DNA of 64,000 nt, from positions 62,001-126,000 of the forward strand of contig CAJYHL010000063.1 of the NCBI GenBank assembly GCA_913774625.1. Reading direction: 5' to 3'. Of the stretch, positions 12,701-21,113 are shown one piece after another; position 1 is the stretch's first letter; every line of letters begins with the position of its first letter. Both the position numbers and the translations under genes were made by a program. A model generated the notes under the pieces. That model saw nothing but the letters and a program-made list of their open reading frames with translations. It was not told the origin of the DNA and did no database searches. The DNA comes from an uncultured Acidovorax sp. GTDB lineage: Bacteria; Pseudomonadota; Gammaproteobacteria; Burkholderiales; Burkholderiaceae_C.

Positions 12701-13865
12701 CCGGGTCGGTGAAGCGCGGGCGGCTGTTGAAGTCCGCCTCGTCGTAGAGCCGGATGCAGATGCCGTTGGCCACGCGCCCGCAGCGGCCGGCGCGCTGGTT
12801 GGCCGCCGCCTGGCTCACCGGCTCGATCAGCAGCTGCTCCACCTTGCTACGGAAGCTGTAGCGCTTGACCCGCGCCGTGCCTGCGTCGATGACGTAGCGC
12901 ACGCCCGGCACGGTGAGCGAGGTCTCGGCCACGTTGGTGGCCAGCACGATGCGCCGGCCGGTGTGGCCGTCGAAGATGCGGTCCTGCTCGGCCTGCGACA
13001 GGCGGGCGAAGAGCGGCAGCACCTCGGCGTTGCGCATCACCGGCTGGTGCGCCAGGTGCTTGCGCAGGTGGTCGGCGGCCTCGCGGATCTCGCGCTCGCC
13101 GGGCAGGAAGACCAGGATGTCGCCCGAGGCGTTGCCCGCCCAGAGTTCGTCCACGCCGTCGGCGATGGCCTCGTTCAGGCCGTAGTCGCGGCTGTCCTCG
13201 AAGGGACGGTAGCGCTGCTCCACCGGAAAGGTGCGCCCTGAGACGTAGATCACGGGAGCCGGCCCCCTGGCCGATTCGAAGTGCTTGGCGAAGCGGTCCG
13301 CGTCGATGGTGGCCGAGGTGACGACGATCTTCAGGTCCGGCCGTCGCGGCAGGATCTGGCGCAGGTAGCCCAGCAGGAAGTCGATGTTCAGGCTGCGCTC
13401 GTGCGCCTCGTCGATGATCAGGGTGTCGTAGGCCTTGAGCAGCGGGTCGGTCTGCGTCTCGGCCAGCAGGATGCCGTCGGTCATCAGCTTGACCGAGGCA
13501 TCCTTCGACAGCCGGTCCTGGAAGCGGACCTTGAAGCCCACCACCTCGCCCAGCGGCGTCTTCAGCTCTTCGGCGATGCGCTTGGCCACGCTGCTGGCGG
13601 CGATGCGGCGCGGCTGCGTGTGTCCGATGAGCTGGCCCTTCTGGCCCGGGGCAGCATTGCACTTGCCCCGGCCCAGCGCCAGCGCGATCTTGGGCAGCTG
13701 GGTGGTCTTGCCGGAACCGGTCTCGCCGCAGACGATGATGACCTGGTGCTGCCGCAGGGCGGCCATGATCTCGTCGCGCTTGCCCGACACGGGCAGGGAT
13801 TCGGGGAATTCGATGCGCAGCGCGGGCGCGGCGGGCGGAATGTAAGAAGGCGCGGAATCGTTCAT
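9798..13865 (-). CDS. hrpA: ATP-dependent RNA helicase HrpA (DEAH-box)
   Basis: About 1355 aa. A DEAH/RHA helicase involved in ribosome rescue and mRNA processing. Walker A GETGSGKT lies near residue 48, DEAH (IIDEAHERSLNIDFLLGYL) near 155, the SAT motif VTSATIDA after it, and QRAGRCGRV is helicase motif VI. The long HrpA-specific C-terminal domain ends RVSFFAQELRTPQPVSVKRLD. Two low-complexity inserts interrupt it: an Ala-rich stretch after GGAPSLPSARAQKDA, and a Lys/Pro/Gln stretch around 10700-10790 that resembles a dispersed repeat. An ATG four codons upstream (13877) is possible, but a GATAAT box overlaps it, favouring 13865. Confidence 0.95.
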   Translation of the reverse strand: MNDSAPSYIPPAAPALRIEFPESLPVSGKRDEIMAALRQHQVIIVCGETGSGKTTQLPKIALALGRGKCNAAPGQKGQLIGHTQPRRIAASSVAKRIAEELKTPLGEVVGFKVRFQDRLSKDASVKLMTDGILLAETQTDPLLKAYDTLIIDEAHERSLNIDFLLGYLRQILPRRPDLKIVVTSATIDADRFAKHFESARGPAPVIYVSGRTFPVEQRYRPFEDSRDYGLNEAIADGVDELWAGNASGDILVFLPGEREIREAADHLRKHLAHQPVMRNAEVLPLFARLSQAEQDRIFDGHTGRRIVLATNVAETSLTVPGVRYVIDAGTARVKRYSFRSKVEQLLIEPVSQAAANQRAGRCGRVANGICIRLYDEADFNSRPRFTDPEILRSSLAGVILRMKSLHLGDVAQFPFIEAPSGRAIADGYQLLGELGAVDDANELTPMGVELSRLPLDPRVGRMILEARERQALDEVLVIASALSVQDVRDRPLEAQQQADQAHAKFDDEKSEFSGYLKLWKWINEARGGAPSLPSARAQKDAAQKAARQGTRAQASLPVAQRLTAAHEPADAAAATAAAAQPTHKLSNRQYEALLRQNFISIRRLREWRDIHTQLLTVVTEHRWKINTQPAGYEQIHLSMLSGLLGNIGVRSDEEDWYLGARGIKFYKHPGAHLNKKPGRWIVAAELVETTRLFGRGIAAIEPQWIEQIGGHLLKKQLLDPHWEKKAAQVSALERATLYGIVIYSNRRVNFGKVDPHAAREIFIREALVGGQWETRLPFLAANQKLIAKVEELEHKSRRQDVLVDEELIYAFYDQQLPADLCTGAGFEAWYREASRQNPDLLKLTREELMRHEAAGITSNAFPKTVRLGGVDCAASYLHEPGDARDGITVTVPLFVLNQVSEERCEWLVPGMLQAKIQALLKSLPQRPRSRFVPLPESAARIAELFSAPERFGHGSLTDALLKQVRDETSLDVKRADFKLDMLQPHLFMNFRVVDEHGRQLGQGRNLGALKAEWGAKARGAFQALAGLKLGQGVEQKTPLAQEKTPQVAIKNEAKRGAGGQASAAAPATPAMPAGQRYTAWTFGELPELMEIRKGGQTLIGFPALIDGGDAVSIEVFDEPEVAAARHRAGLRRLFALQIKDALKYLEKNIPDLQKMAVAYMPLGTQEELRTQILDIALDRAFLQDPLPTNEADFRRRVDEGRGRLTLIANEVARLAGTILVEYAAAVRKIKDTKNAPEATQDAQQQLQRLMPKQFIAAAPWAQLAHFPRYLKAITLRLDKYRADPARDASRLAELRPQEQRYWRLVAERKGQVDARMQELRWLLEELRVSFFAQELRTPQPVSVKRLDKLWAQINA
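10700..10765. repeat. Dispersed Comamonadaceae-type repeat carried in frame inside hrpA
   Basis: The segment containing GTTTTTGATAGCTACCTG and GGCCAGAGGCGTTTTTT is far more T-rich than the surrounding gene. It resembles, from memory, the ATAGCT-bearing intergenic repeats common in Acidovorax. It encodes EKTPQVAIKNEAK on the hrpA strand without breaking the frame. Assignment to the repeat family was not tested by search. Confidence 0.45.
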
Positions 13866-14437
13866 GAAGGCCCGCATTATCCGAGCCCGCCGCCCGCTCG
13901 GCCCCGCGGCCGGCGCATGGCCCCACCTTCAGGGACGCCGGGCACGAGCCACCCGGTACATCTCCGCATGCCGGGCCGCCCCCTCCATGCATCCGTTTGG
14001 CCCCTGCCATACCTAGAGCTTCTACCAATTCATCCAGATCAACAACTAGTTATAGACTTTATCCGATAGCCTGACTAACGATAACCTTTGCAAACAGGCT
14101 GCACCGATTCCGGGCCTCCCGCCGCCCGGACCGGAACCACGGAGACACAAGTCGAGATGATCGCTCCCGCCGCACCTTCGCCCGCGAAGGTTCCTGCCCC
14201 GCGCCACCACTGCATGGAAGCGATCCGCCTTCCGTCGCGGGCGTGCCGTGGCCCAGCCGGCAGCCATCCCGCAGCGCGCAGCCCCCAGCCCGGCTGCCGC
14301 CCCACCGAGTGCCCCCAGCACATGCCGCACCGATCGGGCGGCATCAACACCCAGAGAGTAGCGCCACCTGCACCCGCCCGCCGCCCGCTCCCGGCGCCGT
14401 GGACGGCCTGTGCCTGGACGATTGGAAGGAGACATCC
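13866..14437. other. Intergenic region between divergent hrpA and porin genes
   Basis: 572 bases without a convincing gene. Near hrpA a GATAAT box sits ten bases before its start. The stretch 13995-14100 is clearly more AT-rich than its surroundings, holds the palindrome AACTAGTT (14044-14051) and is the likely promoter/operator zone for the porin. The remaining 330 bases up to the porin are GC-rich leader with no clear structure. GAAGGAG at 14426-14432 is the porin ribosome site. Confidence 0.5.
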
Positions 14438-15607
14438 ATGAACACGACGAAGACCACCCGCAAGCACCGCAACGCGCGCCTCCAATGCTGCGCGGCCCTG
14501 ATCGGCGCCACCGCCGCCCTGGCCGCGCATGCGCAGACCCCGCCCTCGGGCTCCAGCGTCAGCATCTACGGCTTGATGGACCTGGGCGTGGAATACGTGA
14601 ACAACGTGGGTGCCACCGGCAGCAGCCTCACGCGCATGCCCAGCAACACCGGCACCCTGCCTTCGCGCCTGGGCTTTCGCGGCAGCGAGGACCTGGGCGG
14701 CGGGCTCAAGGCCATCTTCACGCTGGAAATGGGCCTGGCGCCCGACCAGGGCACCCTGGGCCAGGGCGGCCGGGGCTTCGGCCGGCAGTCGTTCGTCGGC
14801 CTGGAAGGTCCCTGGGGCTCTGTGACGGCCGGCCGCCAGTATTCGATGCTGTTCTATTCGATGCTGAACGCCGACGTGATGGGCCCCGCCCTCTACGCTC
14901 CCGGTTCGCTGGACAGCTACATTCCCAATGCCCGCGCCGACAACGCCCTGAGCTATCGCGGCACCTTCGGCGGCTTCACGCTGGGCGCCGAATACAGCTT
15001 CGGCCGCGACACGGTGAACGCCGGCCCCAGCCCCGTGGGCACCAACTGCGCCGGCGAGAGCGCCACCGACAGCAAGGCCTGCCGCCAGTGGTCCGCCATG
15101 GCCAAGTACGACACGCCCACCTGGGGCGCGGCGCTGGCCTACGACCGGCAGAACGGCCGCAATACCACCGGCGCCACCGACCTGGTCTTCGGCAATCTCA
15201 ACAGCAGCAGCAAGAGCGATTCGCGCCTGGCCGTGAACGGCTACGTGAAGGTGGCCGGCGCCAAGATCGGTGCAGGCCTGATCCGCCGCGACAACGACGG
15301 CGATGCAGCCAAGCCCCGCAGCGATCTGTGGTTCATCGGCGCCTCCTACCCGCTCACCGGCAACCTGACGCTGGACGGCCAGTACCTGCGCCTGAACTAC
15401 AAGTCGGTGAGCGACTTCGACTCGCAGATGCTGGCCGCGCGCCTGACCTATGCCCTGTCCAAGCGCACCGCCATCTACACGCAGATCGGCCACATCCGCA
15501 ACGACCGCCTGGCCGCCGTGTCGGTCAGCGGCGGCGCCGCCGGCAGCAACCCGGCAGCCGGCGCATCGCAGACCGGCTTCAACGTGGGCGTCCGCCATGC
15601 GTTCTGA
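14438..15607 (+). CDS. Gram-negative outer membrane porin (Omp32/PorB type)
   Basis: 389 aa. A general diffusion 16-strand beta-barrel of the beta-proteobacterial type. A signal peptide ends at AAHAQ, and the mature protein begins with the classic SSVSIYGLMDLGVEYVNN. SRLGFRGSEDLGGGLKAIF and RQSFVGLEGPWGSVTAGRQY are porin_4 signatures, and the C-terminus ends GFNVGVRHAF with the terminal Phe needed for barrel insertion. The start at 14438 has GAAGGAG seven bases upstream; longer open frame upstream lacks a signal peptide. Downstream are a solute-binding protein and an esterase on the same strand, suggesting an uptake locus. Confidence 0.95.
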   Translation: MNTTKTTRKHRNARLQCCAALIGATAALAAHAQTPPSGSSVSIYGLMDLGVEYVNNVGATGSSLTRMPSNTGTLPSRLGFRGSEDLGGGLKAIFTLEMGLAPDQGTLGQGGRGFGRQSFVGLEGPWGSVTAGRQYSMLFYSMLNADVMGPALYAPGSLDSYIPNARADNALSYRGTFGGFTLGAEYSFGRDTVNAGPSPVGTNCAGESATDSKACRQWSAMAKYDTPTWGAALAYDRQNGRNTTGATDLVFGNLNSSSKSDSRLAVNGYVKVAGAKIGAGLIRRDNDGDAAKPRSDLWFIGASYPLTGNLTLDGQYLRLNYKSVSDFDSQMLAARLTYALSKRTAIYTQIGHIRNDRLAAVSVSGGAAGSNPAAGASQTGFNVGVRHAF

Positions 15608-15641
15608 CGCCCAGGCCCCTTCCTCCACCGGAACCATCGCC

Positions 15642-16637
15642 ATGACCAGCAACCGCCGCCGCTTCGTCCAGACCCTCGGGTCGCTCTCCGCCCTGGGCGC
15701 CTTCTCGCCCCTGGCCGCCTTCGCCCAGACCCTCGACACCGCCCGCGTGGTGGTGGGCTTCCCGCCCGGCGGCACGGCCGACGTGATGGCCCGCCGCGTG
15801 GCTGACCGCCTGCCCGCCGGCGGCTACGTGAAGACCGCCGGCATCGTGGACAACAAGAGCGGCGCGGGCGGTCGCATCGCCGTGGAAACCGTCAAGGTGG
15901 CCGCGCCCGACGGCGGCACGCTGCTGCTCACGCCGCACTCGGTGCTGACCGTGTTCCCGGGCATCTACCCCAAGCTCAGCTACAAGCCCTTCGAGGACCT
16001 GGTGCCCGTGTCCCTGGGCGCCACCATGTCGCACGCGCTGGCCGTGGGGCCGGCCGTGCCGGCCAACGTGAAGACCGTGGCTGACTTCCTCGCCTGGGCC
16101 AAGGCCAACCCCAAGGACGCGAGCTACGGCTCGCCCGCGGCCGGCTCCATCCCGCACTTCATCGGCGCGCTGCTGACCAAGCACAGCGGCATCGATCTGC
16201 GGCATGTGCCCTACCGCGGCTCCATCCCGGGCGTGACCGACACGGTGGGCGGCCAGATCCCGGCCATGATCACGCCGGTGGGCGACTTCCTTCCCCAGGC
16301 CAAGACCGGCAAGCTGCGCATCCTGGCCACTTCCGGCCCCAAGCGCACGCCGTTCACGCCCGACGTGCCCACCTTCTCCGAGCAGGGCTTCGACTACATC
16401 AAGTTCGACGAGTGGTACGGCTTCTACGCCCCGGCCCGCACGCCCGCGGCAGTGGTGGCATCTGCTAGCGCCGCCATCAACAAGGCGCTGCAGGACAAGG
16501 CGGTGATCGACAACCTGGCCACCTTCGGGCTGATCGCGGGCGGCTCCAGCCCGGCCGAACTCGACGCCATGACGCACGAGGAATTCAAGCGCTGGGCGCC
16601 CATCGTCAAGCAGATCGGCTTCACCGCCGAATCGTAG
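15642..16637 (+). CDS. Bug-family tripartite tricarboxylate transporter substrate-binding protein (TctC)
   Basis: 331 aa. Periplasmic binding protein that captures small carboxylates. The N-terminus has SNRRRFVQTLGSL, a twin-arginine-like motif, with cleavage after AAFAQ. The Bug signatures VVGFPPGGTADVMAR and VVDNKSGAGG-like VDNKSGAGGRIAVETV are present, as is YGSPAAGSIPHFIG. No TctA/TctB membrane genes are adjacent, so the protein is an orphan binding component or shares a remote transporter, as is common in these bacteria. It lies 34 bases after the porin and 134 bases before a tannase-type esterase, so its ligand may be an aromatic acid released by that enzyme; this is inference. Confidence 0.92.
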   Translation: MTSNRRRFVQTLGSLSALGAFSPLAAFAQTLDTARVVVGFPPGGTADVMARRVADRLPAGGYVKTAGIVDNKSGAGGRIAVETVKVAAPDGGTLLLTPHSVLTVFPGIYPKLSYKPFEDLVPVSLGATMSHALAVGPAVPANVKTVADFLAWAKANPKDASYGSPAAGSIPHFIGALLTKHSGIDLRHVPYRGSIPGVTDTVGGQIPAMITPVGDFLPQAKTGKLRILATSGPKRTPFTPDVPTFSEQGFDYIKFDEWYGFYAPARTPAAVVASASAAINKALQDKAVIDNLATFGLIAGGSSPAELDAMTHEEFKRWAPIVKQIGFTAES

Positions 16638-16771
16638 GCGGCACCGGGGGCCAACCAGCCCCCGATGCACCGCCGCCGCGCCGCACAGCCCGCAGGCGCG
16701 CCACCCGCTCCACAACGATCTACAACACCCCTGAGCCGGACTGCGCCCTGCGCAGCCCGTAGGAGACACTC

Positions 16772-18520
16772 ATGCCTGCATTTTTCGGACCTGCGCCCCT
16801 TCGCCTGCCCGCTGGCCGGCTGGCCGCCGCCACCGCCGCCAGCCTCGCCGCAGCCCTGGGCCTGGCAGCCTGCGGCGGCGGAGACGGCGGTCCGCCTCAG
16901 CTGGCCGCCGCCACGCCCGCCAAGCTGGCGGCCTGCAGCAGCCTGGCGGCGCTGGCGCTGCCCGGCACGCGCATCACCTCGGTGGCTGCCGTCGCCGCCA
17001 GCGACGGCAGCAACGGCCAGCCCGCCCTGCCCGCCCACTGCCTGGTGCAGGGCCAGTTGAACGAGCGCATCAGCCCGGTGGACGGCAACCGCTACGCCAT
17101 CGGCTTCGAGATGCGCCTGCCGACCGACTGGAACGGCCGCTTCTTCCACCAGGGCAACGGCGGGCTGGACGGCACCGTGGTGCCCGCCACCGGCGTGATC
17201 GGCGGCGGCGGCCCGAGCACCACGGCGCTGGCCATGGGCTTCGCCGTGCTCAGCTCCGACGCCGGCCATCCGCAGCCCACACCCTTCTTCGGCGCCGACC
17301 CGCAGGCCCGGCTGGACTACGGCTACCAGGCCGTGGGCAAGCTCACGCCCATCGCCCGCAGCCTGATCCAGGCGGCCTACGGCAAGGCGCCCGACCGTTC
17401 CTACTTCGCCGGCTGCTCCAACGGCGGCCGCCATGCCATGGTGACGGCGGCGCGCTACGCGCAGGACTACGACGGCGTGCTGGCCGGCAACCCCGGCTTC
17501 CACCTGCCCAAGGCCGCCAGCACGCAGCTCTGGAAAGTGAAGCAGTACGCGACCATCGCCGGCAACGGCGCGAACGGCCAGCTGGACATCTCGACTGCCG
17601 TGACGCCGGCCGAATACAGCACCGTGGGCGCGAGCATCACCGCCAAGTGCGATGCGCTGGACGGCGTCAAGGACGGCATCGTCTCCGACGTGGTGGCCTG
17701 CCAGGCGGCATTCAACATCCAGACCGACGTGCCCACCTGCGAGGGCGGAACGCGCACCGGCTCGTGCCTCACGCCCGCGCAGAAGAACACGCTGCAGCGC
17801 ATCTTCGCCGGCCCGCGCCTGGCCGACGGCACGCCCAGCTATTCCCACACCTGGTTCGACCCTGGGGTCGCGGGCAAGGACTTCGCGCTCTGGCACTACT
17901 TCATCGCGCAGAACCTGGACCCGGGGTCGGTCTCGCTGGTCTTCAACACGCCGCCCATGCCGGTCCCCACCTTCCTGGCCACGCCGCCCGGCCAGATCGC
18001 GCTGAACTACGACTTGGACCGCGACTACGGCAAGCTCTTCGCCACCAACGGGACGTACACCGAGTCCGGCTGGTCGTTCATGACGCCGCCGGACGAGACC
18101 AACCTCTCCACCCTGCGCAACCGGGGCGGCAAGCTCATGGTCTATCACGGCACGGCCGACGGCGTGTTCAGCGCGGCCGACACCGCCAACTGGTACGACC
18201 GGCTGCAGAAGGCCGAACTGGGCCACGCCGCAGGCTATGCGCGCCTCTATCTGGTGCCGGGCATGAACCACTGCGCCAACGGCCCTTCCACCGACCAGTT
18301 CGACATGGTGACCGCCCTGGTCAACTGGGTCGAAAAAGGCCAGGCACCGGACCGCGTGATCGCCAAGGCGCGCGGAGCCGGCTCTACGGTGCCCAACCCC
18401 GAGGTGCCGGCCAGCTGGAGCCCCGGGCGCACGCGGCCGCTGTGCCCCTACCCGCTGGTCGCCCGCTACAACGGCTCGGGCGACGTGGAAAGCGCGGACA
18501 GCTTCAGCTGCAAGTCCTGA
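16772..18520 (+). CDS. Tannase/feruloyl esterase family lipoprotein
   Basis: 582 aa. Serine esterase of the tannase family, which hydrolyses esters of hydroxybenzoic or hydroxycinnamic acids. LGLAACGGGD is a lipobox, so the enzyme is probably anchored in the outer membrane or periplasm. The nucleophile is in FAGCSNGGRHAMV (about residue 215); the acid is probably in YHGTADGVFSAADT, and the His in VPGMNHCANGPS. Conserved Cys residues fit the disulfide that joins Ser and His loops in this family. AGGAGA precedes the ATG. Neighbouring porin and Bug protein suggest uptake of released acids. Exact substrate cannot be read from sequence. Confidence 0.88.
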   Translation: MPAFFGPAPLRLPAGRLAAATAASLAAALGLAACGGGDGGPPQLAAATPAKLAACSSLAALALPGTRITSVAAVAASDGSNGQPALPAHCLVQGQLNERISPVDGNRYAIGFEMRLPTDWNGRFFHQGNGGLDGTVVPATGVIGGGGPSTTALAMGFAVLSSDAGHPQPTPFFGADPQARLDYGYQAVGKLTPIARSLIQAAYGKAPDRSYFAGCSNGGRHAMVTAARYAQDYDGVLAGNPGFHLPKAASTQLWKVKQYATIAGNGANGQLDISTAVTPAEYSTVGASITAKCDALDGVKDGIVSDVVACQAAFNIQTDVPTCEGGTRTGSCLTPAQKNTLQRIFAGPRLADGTPSYSHTWFDPGVAGKDFALWHYFIAQNLDPGSVSLVFNTPPMPVPTFLATPPGQIALNYDLDRDYGKLFATNGTYTESGWSFMTPPDETNLSTLRNRGGKLMVYHGTADGVFSAADTANWYDRLQKAELGHAAGYARLYLVPGMNHCANGPSTDQFDMVTALVNWVEKGQAPDRVIAKARGAGSTVPNPEVPASWSPGRTRPLCPYPLVARYNGSGDVESADSFSCKS

Positions 18521-18537
18521 GAACGTGAACACGTTCT
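18520..18537. repeat. Perfect inverted repeat AGAACGTG-AA-CACGTTCT
   Basis: Eight-base arms separated by two bases, starting on the last base of the esterase stop codon. The loop is too short for a good RNA hairpin, so a protein-binding palindrome is more likely. It shares CGTGAACA with the repeats near 43.5 kb. Confidence 0.5.
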
Positions 18538-18559
18538 GAGCCCCATGGGCGCCGGGGGG

Positions 18560-18587
18560 CCCATCCCCGCGCCCGATCGGGGATGGG
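18560..18587. terminator. GC-rich hairpin downstream of the tannase-type gene
   Basis: CCCATCCCCG and CGGGGATGGG form a perfect ten-base stem with an eight-base loop. No T-run follows, so it may be a processing or pausing hairpin rather than a full terminator. Confidence 0.5.
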
Positions 18588-18725
18588 TGCTGCGCCACGG
18601 TAACGGCCGGAAAAAACCTGGGCCCGCACGGCGCGGACCGGAGCGGGCGGCGGATGTGAGCCACTATCATTCCGGCCTCCGCCTGCCCGCCCCACCGCCC
18701 TTCCCGCCGCACGCCTCAAGCCGCC

Positions 18726-20081
18726 ATGTCTGCCCTGTCCGCCGTCTTCAACTTCACCTTCGTTCCCTGGTTCCGGTCGGTCGCGCCCTACATCCACAAG
18801 TTCCGGCACCAGACCTTCGTGATCGGACTGCCGGGCGAGGCCATCGCGGCGGGCAAGCTGCAGGCCATCGCCCAGGATCTGGCCATGATCCAGGCCATGG
18901 GCGTGAAGATCGTGCTGGTGCACGGCTTCCGCCCGCAGGTGAACGAGCAGCTGCTGGCCAAGGGCCACGAACCCAAGTATTCGCACGGCATCCGCGTGAC
19001 CGACTCGGTGGCGCTGGACTGCGCCCAGGAGGCCGCAGGCCAGCTGCGCTACGAGATCGAGGCCGCTTTCAGCCAGGGCCTGCCCAACACCCCCATGGCG
19101 GATTCCACCGTGCGGGTGATCTCGGGCAACTTCATCACCGCCCGGCCGGTGGGCATCGTCGATGGCGTGGACTTCCGGCATTCGGGCCTGGTGCGCAAGG
19201 TGGACACGGCCGGCATCCGCCGCTCGCTGGACATGGACGCGCTGGTGCTGCTCTCGCCTTTCGGCTTCTCGCCCACGGGCGAAGCCTTCAACCTGACGAT
19301 GGAAGAGGTCGCGACCTCGGTGGCCATCGCGCTCAAGGCCGACAAGCTGGTGTTCGTCTCGGAAGTGCCGGGCATCCGCACTGACCCACTGGCGCCCGAG
19401 AGCGAGGACAACCCCATAGACACCGAACTGCCGCTGGACCTGGCGCGCCGCATGGTCGCCACCCTACCCGCGGCCCAGCACCCCACCGACACGGCCTTCT
19501 ACCTGCAGCACTGCGTGAAGGCCTGCGAAGGCGGCGTGGAGCGCAGCCACATCATCCCGTTCGCGGTCGATGGCTCGCTGCTGCTGGAGATCTACGTCCA
19601 CGACGGCATCGGCACCATGATCGTGGACGAGAAGCTCGAGGAGCTGCGCGAGGCCACCTCCGACGACGTGGGCGGCATCCTGCAGCTGATCGAGCCCTTC
19701 GAGAAGGACGGCACGCTGGTCAAGCGCGACCGTACCGAGATCGAGCGCGACGTCTCCAACTACACCATCATCGAGCACGATGGCGTGATCTTCGGCTGCG
19801 CGGCCCTCTACCCCTACCCCGAAGCCGGCACGGCCGAAATGGCCGCCGTCACCGTGTCGCCGCAAAGCCAGGGCACGGGCGACGGCGAGAAGCTGCTCAA
19901 GCGCATCGAGCAGCGCGCCCGCATCATGGGCCTCAAAAGCATCTTCGTACTCACCACCCGCACCATGCACTGGTTCATCAAGCGCGGCTTCGCGCCCGTG
20001 GACCCCGACTGGCTGCCCGAGGCGCGCAAGAAGAAATACAACTGGGACCGCAAGAGCCAGGTGCTGGTCAAGAACCTGTAG
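18726..20081 (+). CDS. argA: Amino-acid N-acetyltransferase (N-acetylglutamate synthase)
   Basis: 451 aa. First step of arginine synthesis, acetylating glutamate with acetyl-CoA. It shows the classic ArgA fusion: an amino acid kinase-like domain (about 20-290; KIVLVHGFRPQVNEQL, LLSPFGFSPTGEAFNL) that binds arginine as feedback inhibitor, followed by a GNAT domain (about 305-450; AAVTVSPQSQGTGDGEKLL, FVLTTRTMHWFIKRGF). Length matches E. coli ArgA (443). It stands alone, and its last 14 bases overlap tail-to-tail with the beta-lactamase gene. Confidence 0.96.
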   Translation: MSALSAVFNFTFVPWFRSVAPYIHKFRHQTFVIGLPGEAIAAGKLQAIAQDLAMIQAMGVKIVLVHGFRPQVNEQLLAKGHEPKYSHGIRVTDSVALDCAQEAAGQLRYEIEAAFSQGLPNTPMADSTVRVISGNFITARPVGIVDGVDFRHSGLVRKVDTAGIRRSLDMDALVLLSPFGFSPTGEAFNLTMEEVATSVAIALKADKLVFVSEVPGIRTDPLAPESEDNPIDTELPLDLARRMVATLPAAQHPTDTAFYLQHCVKACEGGVERSHIIPFAVDGSLLLEIYVHDGIGTMIVDEKLEELREATSDDVGGILQLIEPFEKDGTLVKRDRTEIERDVSNYTIIEHDGVIFGCAALYPYPEAGTAEMAAVTVSPQSQGTGDGEKLLKRIEQRARIMGLKSIFVLTTRTMHWFIKRGFAPVDPDWLPEARKKKYNWDRKSQVLVKNL

Positions 20082-20988
20082 CGCCACCGGCGCGCAGGGC
20101 TGCCGCCTGCCGCGCCACCTGGGCGATGGCCGCATCGCGCACATCGGGCGCTGCGGGTGCGCCGCCCGTCATGTAGCAGGCCACCACCAGCGGCGCCGCG
20201 CCGCCCGGCGGCCACAACAGGCCGATGTCGTTGGACGAGCCGAGGGCACCCGAGCCCGTCTTGTCGCCCACCCGCCAGCCGGGCACGCCCGCGCGCAGGC
20301 GCCGGTCGCCCGTCCGGTTGCCCACCAGCCAGGCCACGAGCCGGGCGCGCGAGGCGGCCGACAGGGCATCGCCCAGCGCCAGCCGCTGCAGGGTGCGGGC
20401 CATGGCCGCCGGCGAGGTGGTGTCGCGCGGATCACCCGGCAGGGCTTCGTTCAGCGCAGGCTCGGTGCGGTCCAGCCGCGTCACCGTGTCGCCCAGCGAG
20501 CGCACGAAGGCGGTGTAGCCCGCCGGGCCGCCATGGCGCGCCAGCAGCAGGTTGGCGGCGGTGTTATCGCTCAGCGTGACCGTGGCCTCGCACAGTTCCT
20601 CCACGGTGATGCCGGCGCTGCCCGCGTGCTTCTCGGTGACGGGCGAATACGGCACCAGCGCATCGCGCCCGAAATGCACGCGCTCGGCGAGCGATTCCTT
20701 GCCCTGGTCCACCAGCGCCAGCATCCAGCCCGCCAGGGCCATCTTGAAGGTGCTGGCCATGGGAAAGCGCTCGTCCTCGCGCCAGCCCAGCGTGCGGCCC
20801 GTGGCGGTATCGAGCACCGCCACGCCCAGCCGCGCGCCCTGCAGCGTGGCTTCCACCGCCTGCATGGCGCTGCGCCAGGCGGTGGCGTCGGGCGTCGGTG
20901 CAGCGATGGTTGCCGCCAGGGCCGCAGGCGTATGCGCCAGCAGGCCCCAGGCACCGACCAACCCCAAGGAAAACTCTCTTCTTTTCAT
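20068..20988 (-). CDS. Class A beta-lactamase
   Basis: 306 aa. Serine beta-lactamase exported to the periplasm. The signal begins MKRREFSLGLVG and ends near AALA. All class A motifs are present: STFK (in FPMASTFKMAL), SDN (in LSDNTAANLL), ExxLN with E166 (in RTEPALNEALPGDP) and KTG (in GDKTGSGALGSSND). The start at 20988 has AGGAAAGG upstream. The gene is divergent from an AmpR-like regulator across 125 bases, the arrangement of inducible beta-lactamases. Its stop overlaps the end of argA by 14 bases. Hydrolysis spectrum cannot be predicted. Confidence 0.95.
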   Translation of the reverse strand: MKRREFSLGLVGAWGLLAHTPAALAATIAAPTPDATAWRSAMQAVEATLQGARLGVAVLDTATGRTLGWREDERFPMASTFKMALAGWMLALVDQGKESLAERVHFGRDALVPYSPVTEKHAGSAGITVEELCEATVTLSDNTAANLLLARHGGPAGYTAFVRSLGDTVTRLDRTEPALNEALPGDPRDTTSPAAMARTLQRLALGDALSAASRARLVAWLVGNRTGDRRLRAGVPGWRVGDKTGSGALGSSNDIGLLWPPGGAAPLVVACYMTGGAPAAPDVRDAAIAQVARQAAALRAGGATGS

Positions 20989-21036
20989 GCGATGCAACCT
21001 TTCCTGATGAAGACAGGTGGAACGATACGGGCGGCC

Positions 21037-21099
21037 GGGCTTTCGCACCATCGCCAATAATCGCAGCCACCCCATCGAAAAACTTGGGGCTTTCGTCAC
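21037..21099. promoter_or_regulatory. Candidate AmpR-type operator region with direct repeats
   Basis: GGGCTTTCGCAC (21037-21048) recurs as GGGCTTTCGTCAC (21087-21099), 50 bases apart, between the divergent beta-lactamase and regulator genes. The second copy forms CGAAA...TTTCG with upstream bases. Position fits a LysR-type regulator site; binding is inferred. Confidence 0.4.
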
Positions 21100-21113
21100 A
21101 CCGACCGCCCACC

